Shown here: piece by piece, positions 32,910 to 42,432 of the stretch
How the letters are laid out: every line of letters starts with the position of its first letter
How positions within the stretch are numbered: the first letter of the stretch is position 1
DNA from: Ga0077523 sp038324085
GTDB lineage: Bacteria > Pseudomonadota > Gammaproteobacteria > Burkholderiales > Ga0077523
Direction of reading: 5' to 3'
NCBI GenBank assembly: GCA_038324085.1
Contig: JBBQHP010000013.1
Coordinates: 37,631 to 101,630, forward strand
Length of the DNA stretch: 64,000 bases
Translations under genes and position numbers: made by a program
Notes under the pieces: model-generated
Told to the model about the DNA's origin: nothing
Seen by the model: only the letters and a program-made list of their open reading frames with translations
The model's database searches: none

Positions 32910-34250
32910 ATGAACATTCGCGACATCAAGCCCGAGACGCTTGCCGACATCAACATGGATCCGCTCTGGCTGCCGTTCACGCCGAACCGCCAGTTCAAGG
33001 CCCAGCCGCGACTCCTGGTCTCGGCCAAGGACATGCACTACACCGCCATCGACGGTCGCCAGATCCTCGATGGCATCGCCGGCCTCTGGGCGGTGAACGG
33101 CGGGCATTGCCGCGCCCCCATCGTCGACGCCATCAAGCGCCAGGCCGAGAACGTCGACTACGTCACCGGCTTCCAGATGCACCATCCGGCCGCGTTCGTC
33201 GCGGCGGAGCGGCTGGTCCGCATCACGCCCGAGGGCATGGGTCACGCCTTTTTCGTGAACTCGGGCTCCGAGGCCGTGGACACCGCGCTCAAGATCGCCC
33301 TCGCCTACCACCGTGCCCGCGGCGAAGGCACCCGCACCCGTCTCATCGGACGCGAACGCGGCTACCACGGGGTCGGCTTCGGCGGCATCTCGGTCGGAGG
33401 GATGGTCGCCAACCGACGTGTGTTCGCCGGCGCGCTGCTGCCGAACGTGGATCACCTGCCCCATACCCACCTGCCGGAGAACGCCTTCTCCCGGGGCCAG
33501 CCGGAGCACGGCGCTCACCTCGCCGACAATCTCGAGAGCCTGGTGACGTTGCACGGCGCCGAGAACATTGCCGCCGTCATCGTCGAACCCATGGCCGGCT
33601 CGACCGGCGTGCTGGTACCGCCGAAGGGTTATCTGCAGAAGCTGCGCGCGATCTGCGACCGGCACGGCATCCTGCTGATCTTCGACGAAGTCATCACGGG
33701 GTTCGGCCGCACCGGCAAGGCGTTCGCCGCGCAGACCTTCGGCGTGACGCCGGACCTGATCACGTGCGCGAAGGCGCTGACCAACGCCTCGGTGCCGATG
33801 GGCGCGGTGGTCGTGAAGGACGGGATCTACGAGACCTTCATGAACGGCCCCGCCAACGTGATCGAGTTCTATCACGGCTACACCTATTCCGGCCACCCGC
33901 TGGCGGCTGCCGCCGCGATCGCGACGCTCGATCTGTTCGCCGAAGAGAAGCTGTTCGAGCGCGGCGAAGCGATGTCGCCCTATCTGGCGGATGCGGGGCA
34001 TGCGATGAAAGACCTGCCGCACGTGATCGACATCCGCAACATCGGCATGGTCTGCGCCATTGAACTGGAATCCATCCCTGGCAAGGTCGGCGCACGCGCC
34101 TACGAAGCCTTCTTGCGTGCCTACGAAAAGGGCGTGCTGGTCCGCACCGCGGGCGACACCATCGCCGTCTCGCCGCCGCTCGTGATCGAGAAGGGACAGA
34201 TCGACCAGATCTTCGACACGTTGCGCGACGTGCTGACGACGCTCGCGTGA
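32910..34250 (+). CDS. Omega-amino acid:pyruvate (beta-alanine) aminotransferase
   Basis: The 446-residue class III aminotransferase has PLP-site features HAFFVNSGSEAVDTALKIA, LIFDEVITGFGRTGK (Asp259) and the Schiff-base lysine in ITCAKALTN (Lys288). The start LWLPFTPNRQFK and GLWAVNGGHCR are typical of beta-alanine--pyruvate transaminases. It converts beta-alanine and pyruvate to malonate semialdehyde and alanine. The downstream mmsA would take the semialdehyde to acetyl-CoA. A promoter-like TATAAT and a good ribosome-binding site precede it. Confidence 0.88.
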   Translation: MNIRDIKPETLADINMDPLWLPFTPNRQFKAQPRLLVSAKDMHYTAIDGRQILDGIAGLWAVNGGHCRAPIVDAIKRQAENVDYVTGFQMHHPAAFVAAERLVRITPEGMGHAFFVNSGSEAVDTALKIALAYHRARGEGTRTRLIGRERGYHGVGFGGISVGGMVANRRVFAGALLPNVDHLPHTHLPENAFSRGQPEHGAHLADNLESLVTLHGAENIAAVIVEPMAGSTGVLVPPKGYLQKLRAICDRHGILLIFDEVITGFGRTGKAFAAQTFGVTPDLITCAKALTNASVPMGAVVVKDGIYETFMNGPANVIEFYHGYTYSGHPLAAAAAIATLDLFAEEKLFERGEAMSPYLADAGHAMKDLPHVIDIRNIGMVCAIELESIPGKVGARAYEAFLRAYEKGVLVRTAGDTIAVSPPLVIEKGQIDQIFDTLRDVLTTLA

Positions 34251-34410
34251 TCCCGGAGCGCCCGGCACCCGGCGCCCGGTCCAGCCAGTCGCGCAGCGCG
34301 GCACCGCACGCAATCACACTCGGGGCTTGTCGTCACCGGACAGCGCCCGCCGGGCGCCGACGAACCGTCGGGCCTTTGTTTCGAGCCATGAACAGGCCAT
34401 CTCACGCATC

Positions 34411-35904
34411 ATGAAATTCGTCATCGCCCAGATGCAGCACGAGACCAATACGTTCTCGCCCGTGGCCACACCCTGGGAAGCCTTCGGCAAGGACGGACCG
34501 TACCTCGGCAAGGCCGCCATCAGCGCCATGCGCGGCACGCGCATGGCGGTCGGCGCATTCATCGACGTGGCGGAAGCTGCCGGCGCCGAGATCGTCCTGC
34601 CGGTAGCGGGGTACGCATCTCCCAGCGGACCGGTGGACGGCAAGGCCTTCGACCGTTTCTGCGAGCTGATCGTCGATGCCGTGAAGGCAGGCTGCGATGC
34701 GATCATGCTCGACCTGCACGGCGCCATGGTGGTCGCGGATCGCACCGACGACGGCGAAGGCACGCTGCTCGCAAAGGTGCGGGCCGCCGCACCCGACACG
34801 CCCCTCGCCGTGTCGCTCGACCTGCATGCCAATGTGACCGAAGCGATGGTGCGCAACTGCGACATCCTCACCGGCTACAAGACCTACCCGCACGTGGACA
34901 TGTACGAATCGGGCGAACTGGCGGGCCGCATCCTGATGCGCATGCTGGCCGGGGAAGTGAAGCCGGTCATCGCGTTCGGCCAGCGCCCGCTGCTCGCGCA
35001 GACGCTGCGCATGTGCACCGAGGAGGCGCCGATGAAACGGTTCGTCGCCGCCGCGCGCGCGGCGGAAAAGAGGCAGGGCATGCTCGCCGCGACTGCGTTC
35101 GGCGGATTCCCCGCAGCGGATATCCGCGATGCCGGCATCAGCGCCGTCACCGTCGCCGACGGCAACCTGAAGAAAGCCACTGCCGCCTGCCAGCGCATGC
35201 TGGACATCGCCTGGTCGAGCAAGGAGGATTTCATCTACCAGGGCGAACCGCTCGACCAGGCCATCGCCAAGGCAAAACAGCTGGCGGCGGATCTCGGCGG
35301 CCCGATCCTGCTGCTGGATCATGCCGACAATTGCGCGTCGGGCGCGACGCAGGACACGATGCACGTGCTCAAGGCCGCGCTCGCGCAAGGCTTGACCGAC
35401 ATCGCCGTCGGACCGATCCGCGACCCGAAGACCGTTGCTTTCTGCGTGCAGGCCGGTGTCGGTGCCTACGTGCGCGTCAATCTCGGCGGCAAGGCGGACA
35501 TGCCCCAGATCGGGGTCAAGGGCGAACCGCTCGCGCTCGCGGGCGTCGTGCGGGCCATCACCGACGGCGAGTACACCATCACCGGGCCGCAGTTGACCGG
35601 CGTGCGCTGTTACATGGGCCGCACCGTCGTGCTCGATACCGGCGCCGCCGAGATCGTCATCACGGAACGCAATCAGGAACCGTGGGACCGTGGCGTCTTC
35701 ACCAGCGCGGGCATCGACCCGACGCGCAAGCGCTTCCTGCTGTTGAAATCGCGCATGTACTTTCGCCCCGTGTTCCTGCCGATCGCCAAGGGCGCCGTGC
35801 TGTGCGACGGCGTAGGTGTCGGTTCGTCGGACAATTCCATCTTCCGCTTCGAGAAACTGCGCCGACCGATGTATCCGCTCGACACCGACATCGCGCTGCC
35901 ATGA
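34411..35904 (+). CDS. M81-family metallopeptidase (MlrC-like)
   Basis: The 497-residue protein begins MKFVIAQMQHETNTFSP, the characteristic start of MlrC-family proteins. It has IMLDLHGAMVVADRTDDGEG, VSLDLHANVT and LLDHADNCASGATQDTMHVL, with His and Asp residues that bind zinc. MlrC degrades linear microcystin peptides; most relatives act on unknown amides or peptides. The ATG at 34411 is preferred over 34327. It lies between the aminotransferase and mmsA, so a beta-amino acid amide or ureide substrate is conceivable. That last point is inference. Confidence 0.83.
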   Translation: MKFVIAQMQHETNTFSPVATPWEAFGKDGPYLGKAAISAMRGTRMAVGAFIDVAEAAGAEIVLPVAGYASPSGPVDGKAFDRFCELIVDAVKAGCDAIMLDLHGAMVVADRTDDGEGTLLAKVRAAAPDTPLAVSLDLHANVTEAMVRNCDILTGYKTYPHVDMYESGELAGRILMRMLAGEVKPVIAFGQRPLLAQTLRMCTEEAPMKRFVAAARAAEKRQGMLAATAFGGFPAADIRDAGISAVTVADGNLKKATAACQRMLDIAWSSKEDFIYQGEPLDQAIAKAKQLAADLGGPILLLDHADNCASGATQDTMHVLKAALAQGLTDIAVGPIRDPKTVAFCVQAGVGAYVRVNLGGKADMPQIGVKGEPLALAGVVRAITDGEYTITGPQLTGVRCYMGRTVVLDTGAAEIVITERNQEPWDRGVFTSAGIDPTRKRFLLLKSRMYFRPVFLPIAKGAVLCDGVGVGSSDNSIFRFEKLRRPMYPLDTDIALP

Positions 35905-35929
35905 ACGATTTTTCTTCCGAGACCCAGCC

Positions 35930-37453
35930 ATGAACAAACCGCTCGACATCACCGCCCCCATCAAGGACATCCCGCATTTCGTGAACGGCCGCGAGGTTCA
36001 TGGCGGCAGCGGACGCACCGCGGACGTCTTCAATCCGGCGCTCGGTCGCGTCATCGGCAAGGTGGCGCTCGCCTCGCACTCCGAAGTAGGTGCCGCGGTG
36101 CAGGCGGCGAAGGCTGCATTCCCGGCCTGGGCCGCAACCACGCCGCTCAAGCGGGCGCGCGTGATGTTCCGCTTCCGCGAACTGGCCGAAGCGCACCACG
36201 AACAGCTCGCCCGCATCATCACGACGGAGCACGGCAAGGTGCTCTCCGATGCCAAGGGCGAAGTGACCCGCGGCCTCGAGGTGGTCGAGTTCGCCTGCGG
36301 CATTCCGCAACTGCTGAAAGGCGAATACACAGAACAGATCGGCACCGACATCGATTCCTGGTCGGTGCGCCAGCCATTGGGCGTATGCGTGGGCATCACC
36401 CCGTTCAATTTCCCCGCGATGGTGCCGCTGTGGATGTTCCCCATAGCGATCGCGTGCGGCAACAGCTTCGTGCTGAAGCCCTCCGAGCGCGACCCGTCGG
36501 CGAGCCTGTTGCTGGCGCGCCTGCTGAAGGACGCGGGCCTGCCGGACGGCGTGTTCAACGTGATCCAGGGCGACAAGGTTGCGGTCGATGCCCTGCTGTC
36601 GCATCCGGATGTCGCCTCGGCCAGCTTCGTCGGTTCCACACCCATCGCCAAATACGTCTACGAGACCGGCGCCCGCTACGGCAAGCGCGTCCAGGCCCTC
36701 GGCGGCGCGAAGAACCATCTCGTAGTGATGCCCGATGCCGACCTCGACCAGGCCGTCGATGCATTGATCGGCGCGGCCTACGGCTCGGCCGGCGAACGCT
36801 GCATGTCGATCTCGGTCGGCGTGGCCGTGGGCGACGTGGCCGACCGACTCGTGCCGCGGCTCGCCGAGCGTGCGAAAGCGCTCAAGATCACGCAGGGCAC
36901 GGATGCCAGCGCCGAGATGGGCCCGCTGGTCACCCGCCAGCATCTCGACAAGGTCAAGGGCTACGTCGACAAGGGCGTGAGCGAAGGCGCCAAGCTGGTC
37001 GTCGATGGCCGCGGCTTCAAGGTGCCCGGTTGCGAGGACGGCTTCTTTCTCGGCGGCTGCCTGTTCGACGGCGTGCAGCCGGGCATGACCATCTATCGCG
37101 AAGAGATCTTCGGACCGGTGCTGTCGATCGTGCGCGTGCCGGACTTCGAAGCCGCGCTGGGGCTGGTCAACGCACACGAGTTCGGCAACGGCACCGCCAT
37201 CTTCACCCGCGACGGCGATGCCGCGCGCGAATTCGCGATGCGCGCCCAGATCGGGATGGTCGGGGTCAACGTGCCGATCCCCGTGCCGATGGCCTTTCAC
37301 AGCTTCGGCGGCTGGAAGCAGTCGCTGTTCGGCGATCATCACATGTACGGTCCCGAGGGCGTGCGCTTCTTCACCCGCATGAAGACCATCACCCAGCGCT
37401 GGCCCACCGGCATCCGCGCGGGATCGGAATTCTCCATGCCGACCATGAAGTAG
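35930..37453 (+). CDS. mmsA: CoA-acylating methylmalonate/malonate-semialdehyde dehydrogenase
   Basis: The 507-residue aldehyde dehydrogenase has the MmsA signature VCVGITPFNFPAMVPLWMFP and the NAD motif SFVGSTPIAKYVYETGA. The catalytic cysteine lies in YGSAGERCMSIS (Cys291), and PVPMAFHSFGGWKQSLFGD is near the end. MmsA converts methylmalonate or malonate semialdehyde with CoA and NAD to propionyl- or acetyl-CoA. Next to the beta-alanine aminotransferase it probably completes beta-alanine breakdown. It could also serve valine or inositol catabolism. Confidence 0.92.
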   Translation: MNKPLDITAPIKDIPHFVNGREVHGGSGRTADVFNPALGRVIGKVALASHSEVGAAVQAAKAAFPAWAATTPLKRARVMFRFRELAEAHHEQLARIITTEHGKVLSDAKGEVTRGLEVVEFACGIPQLLKGEYTEQIGTDIDSWSVRQPLGVCVGITPFNFPAMVPLWMFPIAIACGNSFVLKPSERDPSASLLLARLLKDAGLPDGVFNVIQGDKVAVDALLSHPDVASASFVGSTPIAKYVYETGARYGKRVQALGGAKNHLVVMPDADLDQAVDALIGAAYGSAGERCMSISVGVAVGDVADRLVPRLAERAKALKITQGTDASAEMGPLVTRQHLDKVKGYVDKGVSEGAKLVVDGRGFKVPGCEDGFFLGGCLFDGVQPGMTIYREEIFGPVLSIVRVPDFEAALGLVNAHEFGNGTAIFTRDGDAAREFAMRAQIGMVGVNVPIPVPMAFHSFGGWKQSLFGDHHMYGPEGVRFFTRMKTITQRWPTGIRAGSEFSMPTMK

Positions 37454-37473
37454 AGTCTCATCGGGAGCAAGCC

Positions 37474-37722
37474 ATGACTCGAACCGTCCCCGCATTGCTG
37501 GTGCTCGTGGGTGCCTGCCTCGCCGCCTGCAGCAGGAGCGAACCGCCGGCGCCGCCGCAGCCGGCCGCCGCAGCGTCCGACGATCGCGTCAAGAACGCCG
37601 ACCAGCTGATGGCACCCGCCCGCCAGGGTGCGCAGACGCTCAACGCCGCCGACAAGCTCGACGATGTGTACAAGGCGCAGAAGGAAGCCACGGACAAGCA
37701 GGTGGAAGAGCAGACGAAATAG
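37474..37722 (+). CDS. Small hypothetical lipoprotein
   Basis: The 82-residue protein has a signal with lipobox LAAC (ALLVLVGACLAACSRSE). A proline/alanine linker follows, then a charged, probably helical tail (DKLDDVYKAQKEATDKQVEE). No family is recognised. It follows mmsA by 20 bases and precedes the flavin-binding gene by 2, with a GGGAGC ribosome-binding site. It is likely an envelope protein carried in the operon. Confidence 0.7.
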   Translation: MTRTVPALLVLVGACLAACSRSEPPAPPQPAAAASDDRVKNADQLMAPARQGAQTLNAADKLDDVYKAQKEATDKQVEEQTK

Positions 37723-37724
37723 CG

Positions 37725-38336
37725 ATGGCCCGCATCCTCGACGTCGCCCATCTGCGCCGGCTGATCGGCGAGCCCAGTGCGCAGGTCGCACACAAGATGC
37801 ACAGTCGGCTGACGGCGTCCGCGCGCGAGTTCATCGCGCGTTCGCCGCTGTTCCTGCTCGGAACGGTCGACCAGAGCGGCCAGCCGATGGTATCGCCGAA
37901 GGGCGATCCGGCCGGGTTCGTCCACATCGAGGACGACGCCACCCTGCTGCTGCCCGAGCGCAAGGGCAACAAGCTCGTGTTCACGCTGACCAACGTGCTG
38001 GCCAACCCGCGCGTTGCATTGATCTTCCTCGTGCCGGGTACCGACGAGACCCTGAGAGTCGAAGGCACGGCCGAATTGCTCGACGATTCCGAGTTGTGCC
38101 AGCGCTTCGTCGAACGCGATCGCCCCGCGTTGCTGGTCATGCGCATCCGCATCAGCAACATCTATTTTCATTGTGCGAAAGCGTTCCTCCGCGCCGCCCT
38201 GTGGAATCCCGCGACCTGGTCCGGGCGCATTCGCATCAGTTTCGGCGCCGAGATCGCGGCCAACGGCGGCCTTGCGGCCGACGAGATCGCAGACTTCGAC
38301 GCCGCGGTCCACGGACGGTACCGGACCGACCTGTGA
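37725..38336 (+). CDS. Pyridoxamine 5'-phosphate oxidase-family (FMN-binding split barrel) protein
   Basis: The 203-residue protein has the split-barrel pattern FIARSPLFLLGTVDQSGQPMVSPKGDPAGFV and LLLPERKGNKLVFTLTNVLANPRVALIFLVPG. The C-terminal IRISNIYFHCAKAFLRAALW is typical of the MSMEG_1061-like subgroup. Such proteins bind FMN or F420 and act as oxidoreductases of unknown substrate. The start is 2 bases after the lipoprotein stop. It ends 9 bases from the convergent DUF1045 gene. Confidence 0.82.
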   Translation: MARILDVAHLRRLIGEPSAQVAHKMHSRLTASAREFIARSPLFLLGTVDQSGQPMVSPKGDPAGFVHIEDDATLLLPERKGNKLVFTLTNVLANPRVALIFLVPGTDETLRVEGTAELLDDSELCQRFVERDRPALLVMRIRISNIYFHCAKAFLRAALWNPATWSGRIRISFGAEIAANGGLAADEIADFDAAVHGRYRTDL

Positions 38337-38345
38337 TGGCGGCGC

Positions 38346-39038
38346 TCAGCCGCCGCTGAAGCCCACCCGCCGCAGCAGCCGCAATGCGTCGCCGGGCGCG
38401 GGTTCCTCGTACAGGGCAATGTCGTGGACGGGCACCGGCCGTTGCAGCGCGGCCGCGAAGTGGCGTTCGAGCCAGGGCAACAACGCCGCCTGATCCAGTG
38501 CGGGGAGGCGCCCGGTCAGGGTCATGTGGAACCGGTATTCGTCCATGACGTACGGATAGCCCCAGCGCTCCAGGTAGTCGAGTTGCCGCTCGGACAACGA
38601 GGCACCCAGACGCCGCGATCGTTCCGTAGCCGTCATCGGCGCCCGGAACGGATCGAAGCATTCGACGCACGCAGCGGCCAGATCATCGAGGATGACCGAC
38701 CCCCGAGAAGGCACCACGGCAATGAAGCCATCGACCACCCCGACCGCGAGCGGAGGCAGCGGGAACGGTTCGCGGCGCGCGCAGAAGCGCTGCATTTCCG
38801 CCACGAGATCGTCAACGGCAACACCCGGGCTCAGCGCGAACGGCGCCTTGAGCGTGCCATGCCAGCCGTAGCGCCGCGGCGACTCGGTGATCTGTCGCTG
38901 GCGCGCCGGAGCAAGGCCATCGATCGCCGGCGGCGCGACGATCTCGCGCGTTTCCGGATCGCGTCCGAGCCAGCACACGCCGGCGCGCCACAGCGCGCTG
39001 TCGCGATCGGGTGCGTAGTAGATGGCGTAGCGGGACAT
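38346..39038 (-). CDS. DUF1045 2H-phosphoesterase-like protein of phosphonate loci
   Basis: The 230-residue protein begins MSRYAIYYAPDRDSALWRAG. It carries the paired histidine motifs HGTLKAPF (near residue 60) and HMTLTG (near 172) of the 2H phosphoesterase superfamily. The TIGR03223/DUF1045 family is found in phosphonate operons. It probably opens or hydrolyses a cyclic phosphate in the C-P lyase route. It is divergent from the HAD/phnM/phnDCE genes with 63 bases between starts. Confidence 0.83.
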   Translation of the reverse strand: MSRYAIYYAPDRDSALWRAGVCWLGRDPETREIVAPPAIDGLAPARQRQITESPRRYGWHGTLKAPFALSPGVAVDDLVAEMQRFCARREPFPLPPLAVGVVDGFIAVVPSRGSVILDDLAAACVECFDPFRAPMTATERSRRLGASLSERQLDYLERWGYPYVMDEYRFHMTLTGRLPALDQAALLPWLERHFAAALQRPVPVHDIALYEEPAPGDALRLLRRVGFSGG

Positions 39039-39101
39039 GGCTCGATGCGGACCGGACTGATCGTAGGGTAACCTGTGCGGGTTTCCGCCCGATACCCTGC
39101 G

Positions 39102-39953
39102 ATGCCCGCCCCGCCCCGCACCAGTGCCGATGCTCTCGTCGACCGCTACGACGGGCTGCTGCTCGATGCCTATGGCGTACTGATGACCGAGGCCGGACCG
39201 CTGCCAGGGGCAGCCGAATTCATCGCGCGCCTGCAGCGGCTGCGCATGCCGTTCTGCGTGCTGACCAACGACGCCGCGAAACTGCCCACGACCACGGCGC
39301 GCCGGTTGCAGGGCATGGGCATCGACGTGCCTGCCGAGTGCGTCGTCACCTCGGGTTCGCTGCTGCTGGCGCATTTCGCACAGCACGGGCTGACAGGGGC
39401 CGCATGTGCCGTGCTGGGCCCGCAGGACAGCGTGCGCTATGTCATCGAGGCCGGCGGTCGCATCGTCGGCGCCGACGCGGACTTCGAGGTGCTGGTGATC
39501 GGCGACGAGAGCGGCTTCGATTTCATCGAGACCATGGATGCGGCGCTGTCGATGCTGTTCGCGCGGCTCGATCGCGGCGAGCGCGTGCATCTGGTCGTGC
39601 CCAATCCCGATCTCGTCTATCCCGCCGGCCCCGGAGCGTTCGGTTTCGCGGCGGGTACGCTCGCAGCGATGTTCGAAGGCGCGCTGGCGCTGCGCTATCC
39701 GGGTCGCGGCGACCTGCGCTTCGTGCGGCTCGGCAAACCGCACGCAGCCATCTTCGCGGAAGGCCTGCACCGCATCGGCACCCGCAACGCGGCGATGATC
39801 GGCGACACCCTCGAAACCGACATCTGCGGCGCCAATGCGGCGGGCATCGATTCGATCCTGATCGGCACCGGTGTATCGACGCCGCATTGGCCTACCACGC
39901 CGCCCGAGCTGCGGCCCGCGGCCACCCTGCGCTCTTTCGCACAGCAGCCGTGA
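39102..39953 (+). CDS. HAD-IIA superfamily phosphatase
   Basis: The 283-residue protein has the HAD motifs LLLDAYGVLM (motif I, with the first Asp of the usual DxD kept and the second position changed to Tyr-Gly), VLTNDAAKLP (motif II) and AMIGDTLETDICGANAAG (motif IV). The cap lies between II and III, as in NagD-type HAD-IIA enzymes. It likely dephosphorylates a sugar or nucleotide phosphate, perhaps from phosphonate breakdown. The ATG at 39102 is chosen. The stop overlaps the MFS gene's GTG. Confidence 0.8.
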   Translation: MPAPPRTSADALVDRYDGLLLDAYGVLMTEAGPLPGAAEFIARLQRLRMPFCVLTNDAAKLPTTTARRLQGMGIDVPAECVVTSGSLLLAHFAQHGLTGAACAVLGPQDSVRYVIEAGGRIVGADADFEVLVIGDESGFDFIETMDAALSMLFARLDRGERVHLVVPNPDLVYPAGPGAFGFAAGTLAAMFEGALALRYPGRGDLRFVRLGKPHAAIFAEGLHRIGTRNAAMIGDTLETDICGANAAGIDSILIGTGVSTPHWPTTPPELRPAATLRSFAQQP

Positions 39954-41083
39954 ATCCGCATCGCGCCGTCGTTCTGCTCGCAATGCTCGCGTTCGTCGTG
40001 CCCACCGCGGGACGCTTCGTGTTCACACCGATCCTGCCGCTGATGCAATCGGACTTCGGCGTATCGATCGTGGCGGCAGGGTGGCTCGCGGCCGCGAACC
40101 ACCTCGGCTACCTTGCTGGCGCGCTGACCGCCGTGCGGTTTCCCGTGTCCGAACGCACCACGATCCGCGTGGGCCTGGTCGGCGTCACCCTCAGCATCGC
40201 CGGCATGGCCGCGGTGACCGGCGTGGAAGCGTGGTTCGCACTGCGCGCGATCGCGGGTATCGCAGCCGCCTGGCTGCTCGTGCATACCTCGGCCTGGGGC
40301 CTGCGGCACGCGGCGGCGGCGCAGCGTCCCGAGTGGAGCGCCTACGTATTCGCTGGCGCCGGCATCGGCATCATCGCGACCGGCCTGCTGTGCGCGTTCT
40401 GGACTCTCGCCGGGGGTGGCGCCATGGGCGCCTGGCTCGCCAACGGCCTGCTGCTGGCTGCCTTCGCGCTGGCGGTCTGGACGCGGGCCGGCGATGCCGG
40501 CATGCACGCCCCCGTCGCCGTAGCGCAGGCCCGCGCCGCCACCCCGCCCGGCATCGCGCGCCTCATCCTCGCTTATGGCCTGTGCGGCTTCGGCTACGTC
40601 ACCGCGGCCACCTTCCTGCCCGTGCTCGCGCGCAGCGTGCTCGGCGACGACGGCGGCTACGTGTGGTTCTGGCCGCTGTTCGGCGTGGCGGGCACCGTTT
40701 CGATCTTTCTCGGCGCGCGGGCCGGGGGCCGCTTCGGCGACATCGCCACGTTCCGCTTCTGCGCAGCGTTGATGGCGATCGGCAATGCCGCGATGGCGCT
40801 GCTCTCGGCCGGCTGGGCGCTGGCGTTCGGCACGGTGGCCATCGGCGGCACCTTCATGGTGGTCACCATGCTCGGGCTCCGCGAGGCGCGCAAGCGGGCG
40901 CCGACCAGCGCGACACGCGTCATCGGCCGCATGACCATCGCCTGGGCTCTGGGGCAATGCATCGGACCGGTCGTCTCGGCTTATCTCGCCGGCGCCCGGG
41001 AGAGCTTCTCGCTCGCCCTGTGGGTGGCTGCGACCGCGCTGGCGCTCGCGACCGCCGTCACGCCACGGAAGCTGCAGGCATGA
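39950..41083 (+). CDS. MFS transporter, YbfB/YjiJ type
   Basis: The 377-residue protein has about twelve hydrophobic segments and the short-loop layout of YbfB/YjiJ-like transporters. The start VLLAMLAFVVPTAGRFVFTPILP is followed by ANHLGYLAGALTAV and a mid loop rich in alanine. The substrate is unknown. It starts with GTG overlapping the HAD gene's stop and is followed by phnM after 43 bases, so it may export or import a phosphonate-related metabolite. Confidence 0.82.
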   Translation: MNPHRAVVLLAMLAFVVPTAGRFVFTPILPLMQSDFGVSIVAAGWLAAANHLGYLAGALTAVRFPVSERTTIRVGLVGVTLSIAGMAAVTGVEAWFALRAIAGIAAAWLLVHTSAWGLRHAAAAQRPEWSAYVFAGAGIGIIATGLLCAFWTLAGGGAMGAWLANGLLLAAFALAVWTRAGDAGMHAPVAVAQARAATPPGIARLILAYGLCGFGYVTAATFLPVLARSVLGDDGGYVWFWPLFGVAGTVSIFLGARAGGRFGDIATFRFCAALMAIGNAAMALLSAGWALAFGTVAIGGTFMVVTMLGLREARKRAPTSATRVIGRMTIAWALGQCIGPVVSAYLAGARESFSLALWVAATALALATAVTPRKLQA

Positions 41084-41126
41084 CCGCCCGCGCGAAATCC
41101 CTCGCCCCTCTGCTAACCTGCGCCCC

Positions 41127-42266
41127 ATGACCAGACACATCATCACCAACGCGCGCGTGGTCACGCCCGGGGAGGTGTTCCTCGGCACGGTCGAACTGCA
41201 CGCAGGGCGCATCGTGCGTGTCGACCTCGGCGCCACGAACGCGCCCGGGGCCGAGGATTTCGCCGGCGACTACCTGTTGCCGGGGCTGGTCGAGATCCAC
41301 ACCGACAACCTCGAGAAACATCTCGAACCGCGCCCGGGGGTGCGTTGGCCGGCGATATCGGCGCTGCTCACGCACGACGGGCAGGTCGCCTCGGCCGGCA
41401 TCACGACGGTGCTGGATGCGATGGGGATCGGCGACTTCGACGACCGGGCCCTGCGCGCGCAGGGTCTGCACGATGCCGTCTCCGCGCTCGACGTGGCGCG
41501 CAAGGCCGGCCTGCTGCGCGCCGATCACTGGCTGCACCTGCGCTGCGAGTTGCCGTGCGACAACGTGCTCGGCATGACCGAGGCTTTCATCGACGATCCG
41601 CACGTGCGGCTCGTGTCGCTGATGGATCACACGCCCGGGCAGCGACAATGGATGAACGTCGAGAAGTTCCGCGTGTACACGCAGCGCAACCAGCGCTGGA
41701 CCGAAGAATATCTCGCCCAGGTGGTGGCTGAGCGGCAGGACATGCGCGAGCGCAATGCCGAGCGCAACCGCGAAGCGCTGCTCGCCCTCTGCGTGGATCG
41801 CAACCTCGCCATCGCGAGCCACGACGACACGCTGATCGAGCATATCCACGAAGGCGTGGCAGCCGGCATCTCGATCTCGGAATTCCCCACGACCCAGGTC
41901 GCGGCCCGAACGGCTCGCGAGCACGGCATGAAGATCGTGATGGGCGCCCCCAATCTGGTGCGGGGCGGCTCCCATTCCGGCAACGTATCGGCCCATGAGC
42001 TTGCGCAATACGATCTGCTCGACGCGCTGTCGTCGGACTACGTCCCCCATGCCCTGATGCACGCGGCGTTCCTGCTGCACACGCAGGCGGGCTGGTCGCT
42101 CTCCCGCGCAGTCTCGAGCGCATCGCTCAACCCGGCCCGCATGGTGGGGCTCGACGACCGCGGCGCGATCGAGATCGGCCAGCGCGCCGACCTCGTGCGC
42201 GTGCGTGAACTTGAAGGCGTGCCCGTGCCCATGGCCACGTGGCGCGGCGGCACCCGCGTCGCCTGA
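41127..42266 (+). CDS. phnM: Alpha-D-ribose 1-methylphosphonate 5-triphosphate diphosphatase
   Basis: The 379-residue amidohydrolase-fold protein has GLVEIHTDNLEKHLEPRPGV with the metal-binding His58 and Asp60. LVSLMDHTPGQRQW and SHDDTLIEHIHEGVAAGISISEFPTT follow, and RGGSHSGNVSAHELA is late in the sequence, all hallmarks of PhnM. The enzyme cleaves pyrophosphate from ribose methylphosphonate triphosphate in the C-P lyase pathway. The core lyase genes phnGHIJKL are not in the window and are presumably elsewhere. The length is typical. Confidence 0.92.
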   Translation: MTRHIITNARVVTPGEVFLGTVELHAGRIVRVDLGATNAPGAEDFAGDYLLPGLVEIHTDNLEKHLEPRPGVRWPAISALLTHDGQVASAGITTVLDAMGIGDFDDRALRAQGLHDAVSALDVARKAGLLRADHWLHLRCELPCDNVLGMTEAFIDDPHVRLVSLMDHTPGQRQWMNVEKFRVYTQRNQRWTEEYLAQVVAERQDMRERNAERNREALLALCVDRNLAIASHDDTLIEHIHEGVAAGISISEFPTTQVAARTAREHGMKIVMGAPNLVRGGSHSGNVSAHELAQYDLLDALSSDYVPHALMHAAFLLHTQAGWSLSRAVSSASLNPARMVGLDDRGAIEIGQRADLVRVRELEGVPVPMATWRGGTRVA

Positions 42267-42432
42267 GCGCCAAGGTGGCAATATGCGGCCGCGGCGCATC
42301 GAGCCACGGTAGCGGGCTGGCGCCGGCACGAAACCCGGGCCCGGACCCGTGTCGAGTGAACGGCAGGCGCAGCAGGGAGCGGACAGGCATTCATGCCGTC
42401 CGGACAACTAAAAAAAGGACAGAGGAGCCACC

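Noticed and set aside
32910..34250. The aminotransferase as a possible MfnC for methylofuran
   Set aside because: It is a class III beta-alanine type enzyme next to mmsA, while MfnC belongs to another aminotransferase class; its neighbours explain it better.
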